55,269 bases of DNA from an uncultured Bacilli bacterium (GCA_944368815.1 CALVXD010000004.1:1-55269); one strand, 5' to 3'. Positions 16,093 to 26,143 are shown, counted from the first letter of the stretch. Translations and numbers: made by a program. Notes: generated by a model from the sequence alone, not told the origin.

Positions 16093-18123
16093 CTATTTCT
16101 TTTCTTTTTGTTGCCTCATTAAAATAGTTGCTTCATTAATCGCGTCTTCAATTGTTTTAATATCATCAAGAATCATACTATAACCAATTGATGCTCCATA
16201 TTGATGTGGTAATTCTTTTAATTCTTTATGTATCTTTCTTGTATATGCTATTACGGCTTTTTCTTCATAACCAACCATATATATTAAAAATTCATTACCA
16301 TCAGTTCTTATAATATCAGACTTCTCAAGTTGATTATTTATAAGAATTGAAGCTGCTTTCTTTATTTCGTTATCCCCTTCTTCAACTCCATAATTATCAT
16401 TAATATCTTTTATATTATTCAAATCTATTACAATAACTGCTTGAGGATATATAACATTTTCTTCCCATTTAGGAATATTATGATTTAAATAATTTCTATT
16501 TTTTAAGGAAGTCATAATGTCTATATATTTAAGTTTATCATCTTTTCCTAATTTTTCTTTTTTACGTTTTCTAAATGCTACCATAAGAACAATTATTCCC
16601 ATAACAAAGAATAATGCTATAATCAAGTATTTAATTAAACTCTTTAAGAAATCCATATTACCAATAGTAGCAGTCGTATTATATTTATATTTTATATCAT
16701 TATAATTAACTGTACTAATATAAGTTGTAAATAATTTAGCAAATGTTGTATTCTTATTAACATCTCTTATTACAAACTTAAAGTCTTGATCAAGAAGTCC
16801 TGTATATAATACTTTGTATCCTAGTAACTTTTGATCTTGATAATATCTATAAGTATTAATATCTAATGCTATAATACTATTATTATCAACATTTTTTAAA
16901 AGTTCATCCGTATTATTAAAACCTTTAGTTTTAACATTATTACTACCTAAATAATCATCTAAATAAGTATTACTAACTACATATACTTCTTTATTATCTA
17001 AACTTCTAATAGAATCTACTGTAAATGGTTCTTTAGCAAGTATTACGTATTCTTCTTTTAAAGGAGATATTGAATATATTTTATCAATATTAGTACCATC
17101 AACATTAAAGTTTGAAAATACTAAATCTACTTCTCCATTTGATAATGCTTGTCTAAGTTCCTTAATATTACTATATTCTACCATCTTAAAGTCTACATCA
17201 TAAGCGTCTTCAAAACCACTTAAATAATTAGATATAGTACCTACAAAATCATTACTTTCACTATTTTCATATGGCATATTTACTACATAACCATAAGTAT
17301 AGGTACTACTATTATAACTTGATTTTTCAGCATCACTTACTTCTAAATATTTAAATGTCGAAGTAAGCAAATTAGTATTATAAGATTCATCATACTCGCT
17401 TGTAAACTGTTTATTATATTTCTTCATTATATTAAGAAGTGTTTCATTATCATTAATAGTTAAAACATACTTTTTACTTAAATCACTTACGTGAAATAAT
17501 ATATTTAAATTATTTTTAATAATATCATCTAAATATAATGTTTTAGGAATTATTGCATAAGATAACTTTTCTTCTTTAATTGCATTAATTATTTCTTCTT
17601 CTGACTTATATGGTGTATACTTTACATCTTTAGCGTCCACTAAATAATAAGACATTAAAGATAAATCTTCTTCTAATACCCCTATTTCTAAATTACTTAA
17701 ATCAGATATTTTATCAATACCTGCAGTTTTAGTACTTACTACAACATAAGTATCTTCATATAATAATATATCATTATTACTAAGTTCGGAATCACTACTT
17801 AATACTTTAAATGATACATTCTTATAACTAGTATCACTATCATATAAATAAGATATTTTATTAAATTTAATATTATATTTTTCTGTAAAATCATCTAAAT
17901 AATCAAATGATACTCCACTTCCATTTTCCCCAAATACAGGAACATCATTATATATACTAACATCTATTACATTATTCTCATTATCTTTAATCCATTTTTT
18001 TTCAAGTAAAGAAAATGTTGAATCATCTTTACTATAATTTAAAATAAATATAAGTAATACTACTAAAAGAATAACTCCAATTATCGTTAGTATTAAAGTT
18101 TTATTTGCTTTATTTTTTTTCAT
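16093..18123 (-). CDS. Solute-sensing membrane protein with degenerate GGDEF domain
   Basis: About 676 residues. An N-terminal transmembrane helix (about 10-28) is followed by two tandem periplasmic-type solute-binding (SBP_bac_3-like) regions (about 45-260 and 285-490), a second membrane helix (about 505-530) and a C-terminal GGDEF-family domain. The GGDEF core keeps the MTSLKNRNYL and VIDLNNIKDIND blocks, but the signature reads R-T-D-G-N-E-F. The first Gly and the metal-binding acidic residue are changed, so diguanylate cyclase activity is doubtful. I chose the ATG at 18123, one base after the upstream stop codon, over a GTG at 18132, because GGTGA precedes the ATG. It probably senses an extracellular amino acid or sugar. 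Confidence 0.8.
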   Translation of the reverse strand: MKKNKANKTLILTIIGVILLVVLLIFILNYSKDDSTFSLLEKKWIKDNENNVIDVSIYNDVPVFGENGSGVSFDYLDDFTEKYNIKFNKISYLYDSDTSYKNVSFKVLSSDSELSNNDILLYEDTYVVVSTKTAGIDKISDLSNLEIGVLEEDLSLMSYYLVDAKDVKYTPYKSEEEIINAIKEEKLSYAIIPKTLYLDDIIKNNLNILFHVSDLSKKYVLTINDNETLLNIMKKYNKQFTSEYDESYNTNLLTSTFKYLEVSDAEKSSYNSSTYTYGYVVNMPYENSESNDFVGTISNYLSGFEDAYDVDFKMVEYSNIKELRQALSNGEVDLVFSNFNVDGTNIDKIYSISPLKEEYVILAKEPFTVDSIRSLDNKEVYVVSNTYLDDYLGSNNVKTKGFNNTDELLKNVDNNSIIALDINTYRYYQDQKLLGYKVLYTGLLDQDFKFVIRDVNKNTTFAKLFTTYISTVNYNDIKYKYNTTATIGNMDFLKSLIKYLIIALFFVMGIIVLMVAFRKRKKEKLGKDDKLKYIDIMTSLKNRNYLNHNIPKWEENVIYPQAVIVIDLNNIKDINDNYGVEEGDNEIKKAASILINNQLEKSDIIRTDGNEFLIYMVGYEEKAVIAYTRKIHKELKELPHQYGASIGYSMILDDIKTIEDAINEATILMRQQKEKK

Positions 18124-18124
18124 A

Positions 18125-18592
18125 CTATTCACCGTTATTTGTCCATCCTATTTCTTCTTTTGATGGATGTTTATTTCCTGTTACAACATAAGGAGTATCT
18201 TCTTCACCAGTAGATTCTCTAGTTAGGAAATATTGAACATTATAAAATCCTAATTGTTCTTCACTAAAACTTTCCAATGTAGATATTGCTACTTCTTTAG
18301 CTTTCTTAGAATCAATATCACTATTAAAAGTAAGAATTACATTAATAATTTTACCTTGAATTCTAACACTAGCATCTTTTACTCCTTCTTTTTCTTTCAT
18401 TTCAATTGCAATAGTATCTAATTCATCATTAGATATTTTAACTTCTTCAATTCCATCTAACCTATTTCCATATTTATTAGAAGAACCTCCAACTAATAGC
18501 ATTACAAAGAATATTAATATAATTAATAATAGAACCAAAGAAATCCCCACAGCAATCGCTAATTTCTTATGTTTTTTTATTAAATCTTTCAT
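18125..18592 (-). CDS. Hypothetical single-pass membrane protein
   Basis: 155 residues. A short basic N-terminus and a transmembrane helix (about 12-36) precede an extracytoplasmic domain with alternating helix and strand pattern (KEGVKDASVRIQGKIINVIL) and a Gly/Asn/Glu-rich tail. I do not recognise the domain. The ATG at 18592 is preceded by GGAGG, so the GTG at 18604 is not used. It is the first gene of an operon with the GGDEF protein and yihY, suggesting a shared envelope role. Confidence 0.7.
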   Translation of the reverse strand: MKDLIKKHKKLAIAVGISLVLLLIILIFFVMLLVGGSSNKYGNRLDGIEEVKISNDELDTIAIEMKEKEGVKDASVRIQGKIINVILTFNSDIDSKKAKEVAISTLESFSEEQLGFYNVQYFLTRESTGEEDTPYVVTGNKHPSKEEIGWTNNGE

Positions 18593-18725
18593 TATAACCT
18601 CCACTTTCTATACTAATATATTATACTATATTATTATTTAATAATCAATAATATTTTCTTAGTATTTCGGTTATAGTTCGACAAAATATTACATAGATTA
18701 GATATATACTAAATATGGTGATAAG

Positions 18726-19196
18726 ATGAAAGAAAAAATAATAAATCAAACAAAAAAAGTAGTAATTCCAGTATTTATATCTATATTATGTGGAGCAATA
18801 TGTGGTAAAATTGTCTATAACATATACGATGAAAATGACACTTTTTTAGCTAATAATACTATGTATTTATTACAAGCAGGGGCTTACTCTAGTTATGATA
18901 ATATGCGTGCTAATACAATGGGAAATAATTATGTATATTATGAAGATGATGGTTTGTATAAAGCTATTATTGGTATCACTTCTTCATATGATAATATTGA
19001 AAAGATTAAAAATGCTTATAATGGAGAAGTTATTGTTAATGAATACTATTTAAACGATATTGAATTATCTAATAAAATTTATGAACTTGATAAAGAATTA
19101 AGTAAAGAAGAAGACTCCAATAATATTAAAGAAATAATTAATTCTATGTTAGCATTATATAAAGAAGGAAATATAAATTTAACAAAAGTTAATTAA
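18726..19196 (+). CDS. Membrane-anchored SPOR-like domain protein
   Basis: 156 residues. An N-terminal membrane helix (about 12-32) is followed by a short extracytoplasmic domain. YLLQAGAYSSYDNMRAN and the later YKAIIGITSSYDNIEKI follow the repeated beta-alpha pattern of SPOR domains, which bind denuded septal peptidoglycan. A C-terminal helix-rich tail (about 120-156) follows. The gene diverges from the GGDEF operon. Its ribosome site is weak (GGTGATAAG before the ATG). It may act in cell division or wall remodelling. The SPOR call rests on pattern only. Confidence 0.6.
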   Translation: MKEKIINQTKKVVIPVFISILCGAICGKIVYNIYDENDTFLANNTMYLLQAGAYSSYDNMRANTMGNNYVYYEDDGLYKAIIGITSSYDNIEKIKNAYNGEVIVNEYYLNDIELSNKIYELDKELSKEEDSNNIKEIINSMLALYKEGNINLTKVN

Positions 19197-19211
19197 AAAG
19201 TTGTAAAGTGA

Positions 19212-19240
19212 TTGACTTTTTTTTTATTTTACTATAGAAT
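19212..19240 (+). promoter_or_regulatory. tRNA-Ser promoter
   Basis: TTGACT, 17 bases, TAGAAT. The -10 ends 15 bp before the mature tRNA 5' end. Confidence 0.6.
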
Positions 19241-19255
19241 TAAATATGTAGTCAC

Positions 19256-19346
19256 GGAGACGTACTCAAGAGGCTGAAGAGGCGCCCCTGCTAAGGGTGT
19301 AGACTGGGAAACTGGTGCGAGGGTTCAAATCCCTCCGTCTCCGCCA
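19256..19346 (+). tRNA. tRNA-Ser(GCU)
   Basis: This class II tRNA has a 7-bp acceptor stem (GGAGACG with CGTCTCC), a D-loop with AGAGGCTGAAGAGG and an anticodon loop CTGCTAA giving anticodon GCU. It has a long variable arm (GACTGGGAAACTGGT), a GGTTCAAATCC T-loop and an encoded CCA (19344-19346). It reads AGC/AGU serine codons. No integrated element is attached to its 3' end in this window. Confidence 0.95.
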
Positions 19347-19356
19347 TTATGTAATT

Positions 19357-19379
19357 AAGAACGTTATGTTCTTTTTTTA
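19357..19379 (+). terminator. tRNA-Ser terminator
   Basis: AAGAAC/GTTCTT stem with a five-base loop followed by seven T. Confidence 0.75.
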
Positions 19380-19448
19380 TTTATTAAATATTGATTTATA
19401 ATTTATTTTTTTGTATAATACATATAGAGAATAAGAAAAGAGGGTACT

Positions 19449-20687
19449 ATGAGGAAGACTTTTGATTTTACTAAAATGCCAGTTGTTGATGCTGTTAATG
19501 AAATTATTATATATGCTGCAGAAAAAGGTGCTTCAGACATCCATTTCGATCCAGCAGATGAATTTTTAAAAGTTAGAATTAGAGTAGATGGTGTATTAGA
19601 TACTCTTACAACTATTCCTAATAGTGTTCGTCAAAATATTATTACGAGAATAAAAATACTTGCAGGTATGAATATAACAGAAACTAGATTGCCACAAGAT
19701 GGCGCAATAAAAACAATATTAAGAGGAATAAACTTAGATATGCGTGTATCTGCTTTACCCACTAAACGTGGAGAAAAAATAGTTATTCGTATTATGGATT
19801 ATTCAATGAGTTTAAAAGGTATTGAATACTTATATTTTAGTGAAGTTAATTATAAAAAAGTATTAAAAATGATTAGTGCACCAAATGGAATTATCTTAGT
19901 AACAGGAGCTACTGGTTCTGGTAAATCTACTACTGTATATTCATTTTTACAAAGACTTAATGTTGAAGGTTCTAACTTGGTTACTGTTGAAGACCCAGTT
20001 GAAATGGATATTGAAGGAATTAATCAAGTTCAAGTTAATAGTGAAATAGGACTTGACTTTGCTACAGTACTTAGAAGTATTTTAAGACAAGACCCAAATG
20101 TTATTATGATCGGAGAAATTCGTGATAGTGAAACAGCCAGAATAGCTGTTAGAGCATCCATTACAGGTCACTTAGTATTATCAACTATTCACACCAATAA
20201 CTCATTGAATACCATAGAAAGACTCTTAGATATGGATGTTGAAAGATACTTACTTGCTAGTGCCCTTATGGGAATAATATCTCAAACATTAGCTAGAAAA
20301 TTATGTGATAAATGTAAACATTTAAGACCTACTACTCAATATGAAAAAAACTTATTTAAATTAGTATTAGGAAGAGAAGTAAATCAAATATATGAAGCAG
20401 GAGATTGTGATGAATGTAATAATGGTTATAAAGGAAGAGTTGCCCTTCATGAAGTATTACTTATAAATCAAGACATAAGAGATGCAATTAGTGATGGAAT
20501 AAGAAAAGATGAATTAAGAAAACTTGTTTATACAAAAGATGTAATTACGATGTTACAAGATGGATTATATAAAGTATTAGCAGGATTTACTACATTTGAA
20601 GAAGTACTTAGATTAGTAGATTTAGATGAAAGTATTGATTCTGATGAAATCAAAGCTAATATTGCTAATAGTTTAAATAATAAATAA
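19449..20687 (+). CDS. GspE/PilB-type secretion or pilus ATPase
   Basis: This 412-residue hexameric assembly ATPase belongs to the type II secretion/type IV pilus/competence family. It has the N2-like domain (GASDIHFDPADE near 27-37), Walker A GATGSGKST (153-161), an Asp box, a Walker B region (VIMIGEIRDSETA near 218-230), a His box (STIHTNNS) and a zinc-type CDKC...CDEC pair near 288 and 322. It is shorter than PilB because the N1 domain is missing, as in ComGA. No comG-like pilin, platform or prepilin peptidase gene is adjacent, so its partners lie elsewhere or the locus is reduced. Confidence 0.9.
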   Translation: MRKTFDFTKMPVVDAVNEIIIYAAEKGASDIHFDPADEFLKVRIRVDGVLDTLTTIPNSVRQNIITRIKILAGMNITETRLPQDGAIKTILRGINLDMRVSALPTKRGEKIVIRIMDYSMSLKGIEYLYFSEVNYKKVLKMISAPNGIILVTGATGSGKSTTVYSFLQRLNVEGSNLVTVEDPVEMDIEGINQVQVNSEIGLDFATVLRSILRQDPNVIMIGEIRDSETARIAVRASITGHLVLSTIHTNNSLNTIERLLDMDVERYLLASALMGIISQTLARKLCDKCKHLRPTTQYEKNLFKLVLGREVNQIYEAGDCDECNNGYKGRVALHEVLLINQDIRDAISDGIRKDELRKLVYTKDVITMLQDGLYKVLAGFTTFEEVLRLVDLDESIDSDEIKANIANSLNNK

Positions 20688-20715
20688 CCTAGGATTTTGT
20701 TTATCCTAGGTTTTA
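20686..20715 (+). terminator. Terminator between gspE-like gene and ymcA
   Basis: AACCTAGGAT pairs with ATCCTAGGTT around a seven-base loop, followed by TTATTT. It overlaps the end of the convergent ymcA remnant. Confidence 0.75.
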
Positions 20716-20996
20716 TTTATCATTAATTTCTTTATTAAATTTATTAATTTCTCTTAAATATTCTTGATATACTTTATTATTATTTAAAATATTTACTTTG
20801 TCTTCTATTAATTTATTTTTTTCTATATATTTAGGATCGTTATCATATTCTAAGCGCAATGCTTCACTTTGTAATTTATTTCTGTCATTAATTTACTAAT
20901 ACTAAAATCTTTTTTTAATATATCCCCTATTTTATTATATTCATCATATAATGAAGAAGATTTTATATCATTAAATAATTTATTTATATTACTCAT
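20713..20996 (-). pseudogene. ymcA: Frameshifted YmcA/YlbF-family gene
   Basis: The frame starting at the ATG at 20996 overlaps the end of miaB by eight bases and encodes about 40 residues (starting MSNINKLFND). It then hits a stop at 20850-20852. A -1 shift near 20875-20890 restores a second frame, beginning NKLQSEALRLEYDND, that runs to the stop at 20713. Together they give about 94 residues with the helical YlbF/YmcA pattern. In B. subtilis ymcA also directly follows miaB (ymcB), which supports the identity. One A added to a GAAAT run would restore the frame. This is either a real loss of the RicA protein or an assembly indel. Confidence 0.65.
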
Positions 20997-22410
20997 TATA
21001 AAGTTCTCCATCCAATGACCATGTTTTTACATCAGTAATTTTAACTTTTACTATTTTACCAAGATAAGATTCATCACATTTAACATTAACAAGTTTCATG
21101 GTATCTGTATATCCCATTAAATATCCTTCTTTATCTGATGCATCTTCAATTAAAACTTCTACTACTTTATCTTTATATTTCATATTATTAATATTAGCAT
21201 ACTTATTTACAAGTTCATTAAGTCTTGCAAGTCTCTCTTTTTTCTCTTCCATACTAACTTTATCTTCCATATTATAAGCAGGAGTTCCAATTCTTTTAGA
21301 GAATATAAAAGTATATGCTAAATCATATTTTAACTTATCTACTACGTCTATTGTTTCTTTAAAGTCTTCTTCTGTCTCTCCTGGAAAACCTACAATTATA
21401 TCAGTAGAAATTGCCACATTAGGAACTTTATTTTTTATTTTATTAAATAAGAGAATATATTCTTCTTTAGTATATCTTCTACCCATTAATTTTAAAATTC
21501 TACTACTACCTGATTGAATAGGTAAATGAATATAAGGCATAATATTATCATATTTTGCTATTACATCAATCATATCATCAGTAAAATCCCAAGGATGAGA
21601 AGTAATAAATCTTACTCTAGGGATACCTATTTTAGCAACATCTTCAAGTAAATTAGTCATAGTATAATTTATATCTAAGTCTTTACCATAAGCATTAACA
21701 TTTTGTCCAAGTAAAGTAACTTCCATATATCCTTGTTTCTTTAATTCTTCTACTTCTTTTAAAATATCTTCAGGAAGTCTACTTCTTTGTTTCCCTCTAG
21801 TATAAGGAACAATACAATATGTACAAAATTTATCACAACCATACATTATATTTACCCAAGCTTTATATTTAGAATCTCTTTTTACAGGAATTCCTTCATA
21901 TACAGATCCTTCAATACTATATACTTCTATTTCTTGTTTTCTATTCTTATATAAATCACTTAAATATATTGGTAACTTATGAATATTATGAGTACCAAAT
22001 ACTATATCTACCCATTTATATTTATCTTTTATCATATTAGCAATACTCTCTTCTTGAGCCATACAACCACAGAAAATAGTTATAATATCTTTTTTTGTCT
22101 CTCTTAAATGTTTAATTCTACCAAGCATACCCACTACTTTATTATGAGCATTTTCTCTGATTGCACAAGTATTAATTACGATGATATCAGCGTCATCCAT
22201 ATTATCAATTTTAGTATATTTCATATCTTCTAATATGGCACTGATATTTTCTGAATCATGAACATTCATTTGACAACCATAAGTAACTATATGATATTTT
22301 TTATTTATACCAATATCTTTAATATCATTTGGAATTATATAATCATCTTTTATTATCGAGATTTTATTGTTTGTTCTTTTTTTTGCATCTTTCAAATTAG
22401 GAAGCATCAT
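20989..22410 (-). CDS. miaB: tRNA-2-methylthio-N6-isopentenyladenosine synthase MiaB
   Basis: This radical SAM methylthiotransferase modifies A37 of tRNAs reading UNN codons. The 473 residues carry the N-terminal auxiliary-cluster cysteines (YGCQMN, NTCAIRENA, FCGCMAQ), the radical SAM motif GCDKFCTYC near 190-200, and a C-terminal TRAM RNA-binding domain (about 400-470). The long N-terminus before YGCQMN is typical of Bacilli. It lies between the RNase II-like gene (four-base gap) and the frameshifted ymcA (eight-base overlap). All three are probably co-transcribed from upstream of lepA. Confidence 0.96.
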   Translation of the reverse strand: MMLPNLKDAKKRTNNKISIIKDDYIIPNDIKDIGINKKYHIVTYGCQMNVHDSENISAILEDMKYTKIDNMDDADIIVINTCAIRENAHNKVVGMLGRIKHLRETKKDIITIFCGCMAQEESIANMIKDKYKWVDIVFGTHNIHKLPIYLSDLYKNRKQEIEVYSIEGSVYEGIPVKRDSKYKAWVNIMYGCDKFCTYCIVPYTRGKQRSRLPEDILKEVEELKKQGYMEVTLLGQNVNAYGKDLDINYTMTNLLEDVAKIGIPRVRFITSHPWDFTDDMIDVIAKYDNIMPYIHLPIQSGSSRILKLMGRRYTKEEYILLFNKIKNKVPNVAISTDIIVGFPGETEEDFKETIDVVDKLKYDLAYTFIFSKRIGTPAYNMEDKVSMEEKKERLARLNELVNKYANINNMKYKDKVVEVLIEDASDKEGYLMGYTDTMKLVNVKCDESYLGKIVKVKITDVKTWSLDGELYNE

Positions 22411-22414
22411 ACTA

Positions 22415-24241
22415 TCACTTCTTTCTTATCTTCTTTTTGGCTACTAAATAATTGTACTCACTAGCAAATAATGCATTATTTTTAATTCTTTCATTTAAAT
22501 ATGGACATGCTTCTTTTAATATATGTTCCCATTTATAAATAGTTTTATCATCAAAATTTTCATTAAACAATATATCATACATAACATACTGACCTAAAGC
22601 ATCAGCATATCTTCTAAGAGGACTAGTTGAATGTGAATAATAATCAAGTCCTAATCCATAATGTTTTGCACTTGTACTAGAATATTCTGCATTTAAATAC
22701 CTTTCCTTAACAGCATTTAATATTTTAACACACTTAGGGTTATTACGCAATGTATCTGAATCAATTCCTAATATAAGCATTATATTTTTATCAATATCAG
22801 AACTTGGAGCATTATGAATTCTATGTATATAAGGATAACCCCTTTGTACAAAATATTTATCAACATAACTATTAGTAAGAATCATCATTTCTTGAACAAT
22901 TTTTGCCGCATTAGATTTATTTGCTAAAGAACTATTAGTAACTTCTCCTGTCGTTTTATTTTCTGTTTTTCTATAAATATCCTTATATAAATTTCCACTT
23001 TTTAAAATTGAAGAAATGCAATTTAAAGCTACTAACATAGTATCTGTATAATTATTACCTACTTTTTTTAAACGCCTATCAACTTCATTATAACTAAGAG
23101 ATTTACCTACTTTTATTATTGACCTTTCTATTTTAAAGCAGTCTGGATCAATTTCAAAATTAGGATTAACAATAAACCTATAAGTTATTACATTTCTAAC
23201 ATTTCCCTCTAATAAAGAACCTAAATTATTAGATATATTTTCTGGATAAACGGTTATTTCATTATCACATAAATATATAGTCTCAGCACTTTTATATGCC
23301 ATTATATCTAAATAACTATCTTTCTTTATTAAAGTGGGAATATCAGAGATATGAATGTATAAAGTATACGATCCATCATTATTCTTTTCTATGAATAAAC
23401 CATCATCATTGCATTCATTACCTTCATCATCTATAGTTATAACCTTTTGATACGTATAGTCATGCCTTGCATAGTCACAAAGATTATATTCTGAATCTTT
23501 ATAACAAAGATGATTATTTGTACTTACATCATATTTTTTCTTTAAATCTTCTTGTAATATTTTCTTATTATTTAATCTATCAATAAGCAATTTTACATGT
23601 TCTCTTTTGCTACCACTGTTTAATATTTTCATATATTTTTCACTATTTTTTGATAAATCTTTGTTAAAACAACTCTTTACAAAAATTACAATAACTTTAT
23701 AAAAATAATTAATATTTTCTTCTTCTGTGGCACTTACATAATCTTCTAATACACTACTGAATATTTCATCAATTATTTTGTATTCAATATTTTTTTTACT
23801 TTTTATTAATGCTTCAATATTCTCAATACTTTTTTCTTCATATATCAATTTCATAAAAATATGCATTATATTATTATTTATTTCATCTACTTTTTTATTT
23901 TCAATTTCTCTTAATATCTTTATTAATCTATTTTTTAATCCGATTATATCATTTTTACTCTTTTTATTATAAGTTGCTTCTATTCTATTATTTAATTTTT
24001 TTATTAATTCTACTATTAGTTTTAGTTTCACTTCTTCTTTTTCTTCTGTAACAACACCTTCTATTTCTTTAAATATATCGTCAATCAATTCTCTATTTTT
24101 ATTTGCATGTTTCATTAATACGTATAATGCATCTACCATTCCAGTCATAACAGATACAAAATTTTCATCTAAATATTCTTCCAATTCATATATTTCTAAA
24201 TCATAATTTAAAATTTTTTGTTCAATCTCCCTATTACTCAT
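22415..24241 (-). CDS. RNase II/R-family protein with altered active site
   Basis: 608 residues. The C-terminal half (about 265-600) is an RNB exoribonuclease domain. A TIDDEGNECNDD block (269-280) matches the catalytic aspartate cluster, and YYSHSTSPLRRYADALG matches the second hallmark motif. By alignment with E. coli RNase II, the Asp207 equivalent is Cys277, while the other three aspartates remain. The first 250 residues are helical and coiled-coil-like. They replace the cold-shock domains of RNase R, and no S1 domain follows. It may be a slow or specialised exonuclease, or an RNA-binding paralog. It sits between lepA and miaB with short spacers, consistent with a translation-linked operon. 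Confidence 0.8.
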   Translation of the reverse strand: MSNREIEQKILNYDLEIYELEEYLDENFVSVMTGMVDALYVLMKHANKNRELIDDIFKEIEGVVTEEKEEVKLKLIVELIKKLNNRIEATYNKKSKNDIIGLKNRLIKILREIENKKVDEINNNIMHIFMKLIYEEKSIENIEALIKSKKNIEYKIIDEIFSSVLEDYVSATEEENINYFYKVIVIFVKSCFNKDLSKNSEKYMKILNSGSKREHVKLLIDRLNNKKILQEDLKKKYDVSTNNHLCYKDSEYNLCDYARHDYTYQKVITIDDEGNECNDDGLFIEKNNDGSYTLYIHISDIPTLIKKDSYLDIMAYKSAETIYLCDNEITVYPENISNNLGSLLEGNVRNVITYRFIVNPNFEIDPDCFKIERSIIKVGKSLSYNEVDRRLKKVGNNYTDTMLVALNCISSILKSGNLYKDIYRKTENKTTGEVTNSSLANKSNAAKIVQEMMILTNSYVDKYFVQRGYPYIHRIHNAPSSDIDKNIMLILGIDSDTLRNNPKCVKILNAVKERYLNAEYSSTSAKHYGLGLDYYSHSTSPLRRYADALGQYVMYDILFNENFDDKTIYKWEHILKEACPYLNERIKNNALFASEYNYLVAKKKIRKK

Positions 24242-24250
24242 TATGGTCTC

Positions 24251-26056
24251 CTATTTCTTTTCAATTTCATTTGTACTTAAAACTGATAAAAAGGCTTCAC
24301 TAGGTATTTCAACATGACCTATTTGTTTCATTTTCTTTTTACCTTCTTTTTGCTTGTCTAATAGTTTTCTTTTTCTTGTGATATCCCCTCCATAACATTT
24401 TGCTAAAACATTTTTACGCATTGCTTTTATATCACTCCGAGCAATTACTTTGCTACCAATTACTGCTTGAATTGGCACTTCAAACATTTGTCTTGGTATA
24501 ATATTTTTCAAATTATCTACAATTATTCTTCCTCGCTTATATGCAAAATCTTTATGAACAATTATGCTTAAAGCATCAACTATTTCTCCATTTAACTGAA
24601 TATCCATTTTAACTAAATCACTATCTTTATTACCTATTAAATCATAGTCAAAAGAAGCATAACCTTTAGTATATGACTTTAATTTATCAAAAAAATCATA
24701 TACTATCTCCGATAAAGGTATTTCGTAATGAATATTTACTCTTGTTTTATCTATATATTCCATACCTATATATGTTCCTCTTTTATCTTGGCATAATTCC
24801 ATAATACTACCAATATAACTACTTGGAACAAATATATTAGTTCTAATATAAGGCTCTTTTATTTTTTTTATCTTAACTCTTTCAGGAAAAGTAGAAGGAT
24901 TATCTATAAATATTATATTCCCATCTGTTAATTCTATTTCATAAATAACTGAAGGAGAAGTAGCAATAATTTCTACTCCAAATTCTCTTTCTATTCTTTC
25001 TACAATTATTTCCATATGTAATAATCCTAAAAAGCCTGTTCTAAAACCAAATCCTAAAGTAGTCGAAGTTTCTGGTTCAAATACTAGTGATGCATCATTT
25101 AATTTTAATTTTTCCAAAGCTTCTCTTAAATTAGGATATTTAGATGAATCAATTGGATATAATCCACAGAAAACCATTGGCTTCATTTGTTTGTATCCTT
25201 CAAGAGGAGTCTCTGCAGGATTATCTTTTAAAGTAACAGTGTCCCCTACTTTTACATCATCAATACTTTTAATACTAGCAGATATAAAACCTACATCTCC
25301 GGCTTCTAAAGAATTTACTTTCTTTTCCATTGGAGTATGATAACCAAGTTCTACTACATCATACGTTGCTCCTGTAGCCATCATTTTAATAGTATCCCCT
25401 ACTTTTATTTTTCCTTCCATTACTCTAACTAAAGCAATTACTCCTTTATATGAGTCAAAGTAACTATCAAATATTAAGCATTGTAATTTATTTTCGCTAT
25501 TACCTTTTGGTGAAGGAATTCTATCAATAATAGCATCAACTAATTTATCAACCCCAACTCCTGTTTTAGCAGATGTTAATATAATTTCTTCTTTTTTAAA
25601 CCCAAAAGTATCTTCTAATTCTTTAATTCTACTTTCAATATCAGCATTAGGTAAATCAATTTTATTTATTACTGGTATTATTTCTAAATTATTCTCTATT
25701 GCCAAATAAACATTTGCAAGAGTTTGTGCTTCAATCCCTTGAGCAGCATCAACAATTAATATAGCACCCTCACACGAAGCTAAACTTCTTGATACTTCAT
25801 AAGTAAAATCTACGTGTCCTGGAGTATCAATTAAATTTAATATATGACCATTATAATCTATTCTAACGGCATTTAATTTAATAGTTATACCTCTTTCCCT
25901 TTCTATATCCATATTATCTAATAACTGGTCTTTCATTTGTCTTTTATCAATAGCACCAGTATATTCTAATATTCGATCTGCAAGTGTGCTTTTACCATGA
26001 TCAATATGTGCAATGATACTAAAGTTTCTAACGTTTTTTGAATCCATATTTATCAC
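24251..26056 (-). CDS. lepA: Elongation factor 4 (LepA)
   Basis: This ribosome-associated translational GTPase, 601 residues, shows G1 AHIDHGKST near 17-25, the G2/G3 region with [12 protein letters not shown], and G4 NKID. It also has the LepA-specific C-terminal domain rich in Lys/Arg ([24 protein letters not shown] region). Two starts are possible, the GTG at 26056 and an ATG at 26047. AAGGA is five bases before the GTG and 14 before the ATG, so I kept the GTG, but the ATG is close to usual LepA N-termini. It heads the leftward lepA, RNase II-like, miaB, ymcA cluster. Confidence 0.97.
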   Translation of the reverse strand: MINMDSKNVRNFSIIAHIDHGKSTLADRILEYTGAIDKRQMKDQLLDNMDIERERGITIKLNAVRIDYNGHILNLIDTPGHVDFTYEVSRSLASCEGAILIVDAAQGIEAQTLANVYLAIENNLEIIPVINKIDLPNADIESRIKELEDTFGFKKEEIILTSAKTGVGVDKLVDAIIDRIPSPKGNSENKLQCLIFDSYFDSYKGVIALVRVMEGKIKVGDTIKMMATGATYDVVELGYHTPMEKKVNSLEAGDVGFISASIKSIDDVKVGDTVTLKDNPAETPLEGYKQMKPMVFCGLYPIDSSKYPNLREALEKLKLNDASLVFEPETSTTLGFGFRTGFLGLLHMEIIVERIEREFGVEIIATSPSVIYEIELTDGNIIFIDNPSTFPERVKIKKIKEPYIRTNIFVPSSYIGSIMELCQDKRGTYIGMEYIDKTRVNIHYEIPLSEIVYDFFDKLKSYTKGYASFDYDLIGNKDSDLVKMDIQLNGEIVDALSIIVHKDFAYKRGRIIVDNLKNIIPRQMFEVPIQAVIGSKVIARSDIKAMRKNVLAKCYGGDITRKRKLLDKQKEGKKKMKQIGHVEIPSEAFLSVLSTNEIEKK

Positions 26057-26143
26057 AACTTTCCTTAATAATTATATCATGTAAAAATAAATATTAGCAA
26101 TATAATATTTGCTTTTCTAAGAAATATTAATAATTTTTTATAA

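Noticed and set aside
16517-16705. Small rightward membrane protein
   Set aside because: It is antisense to the membrane helix and GGDEF part of the sensor gene and has no ribosome site.
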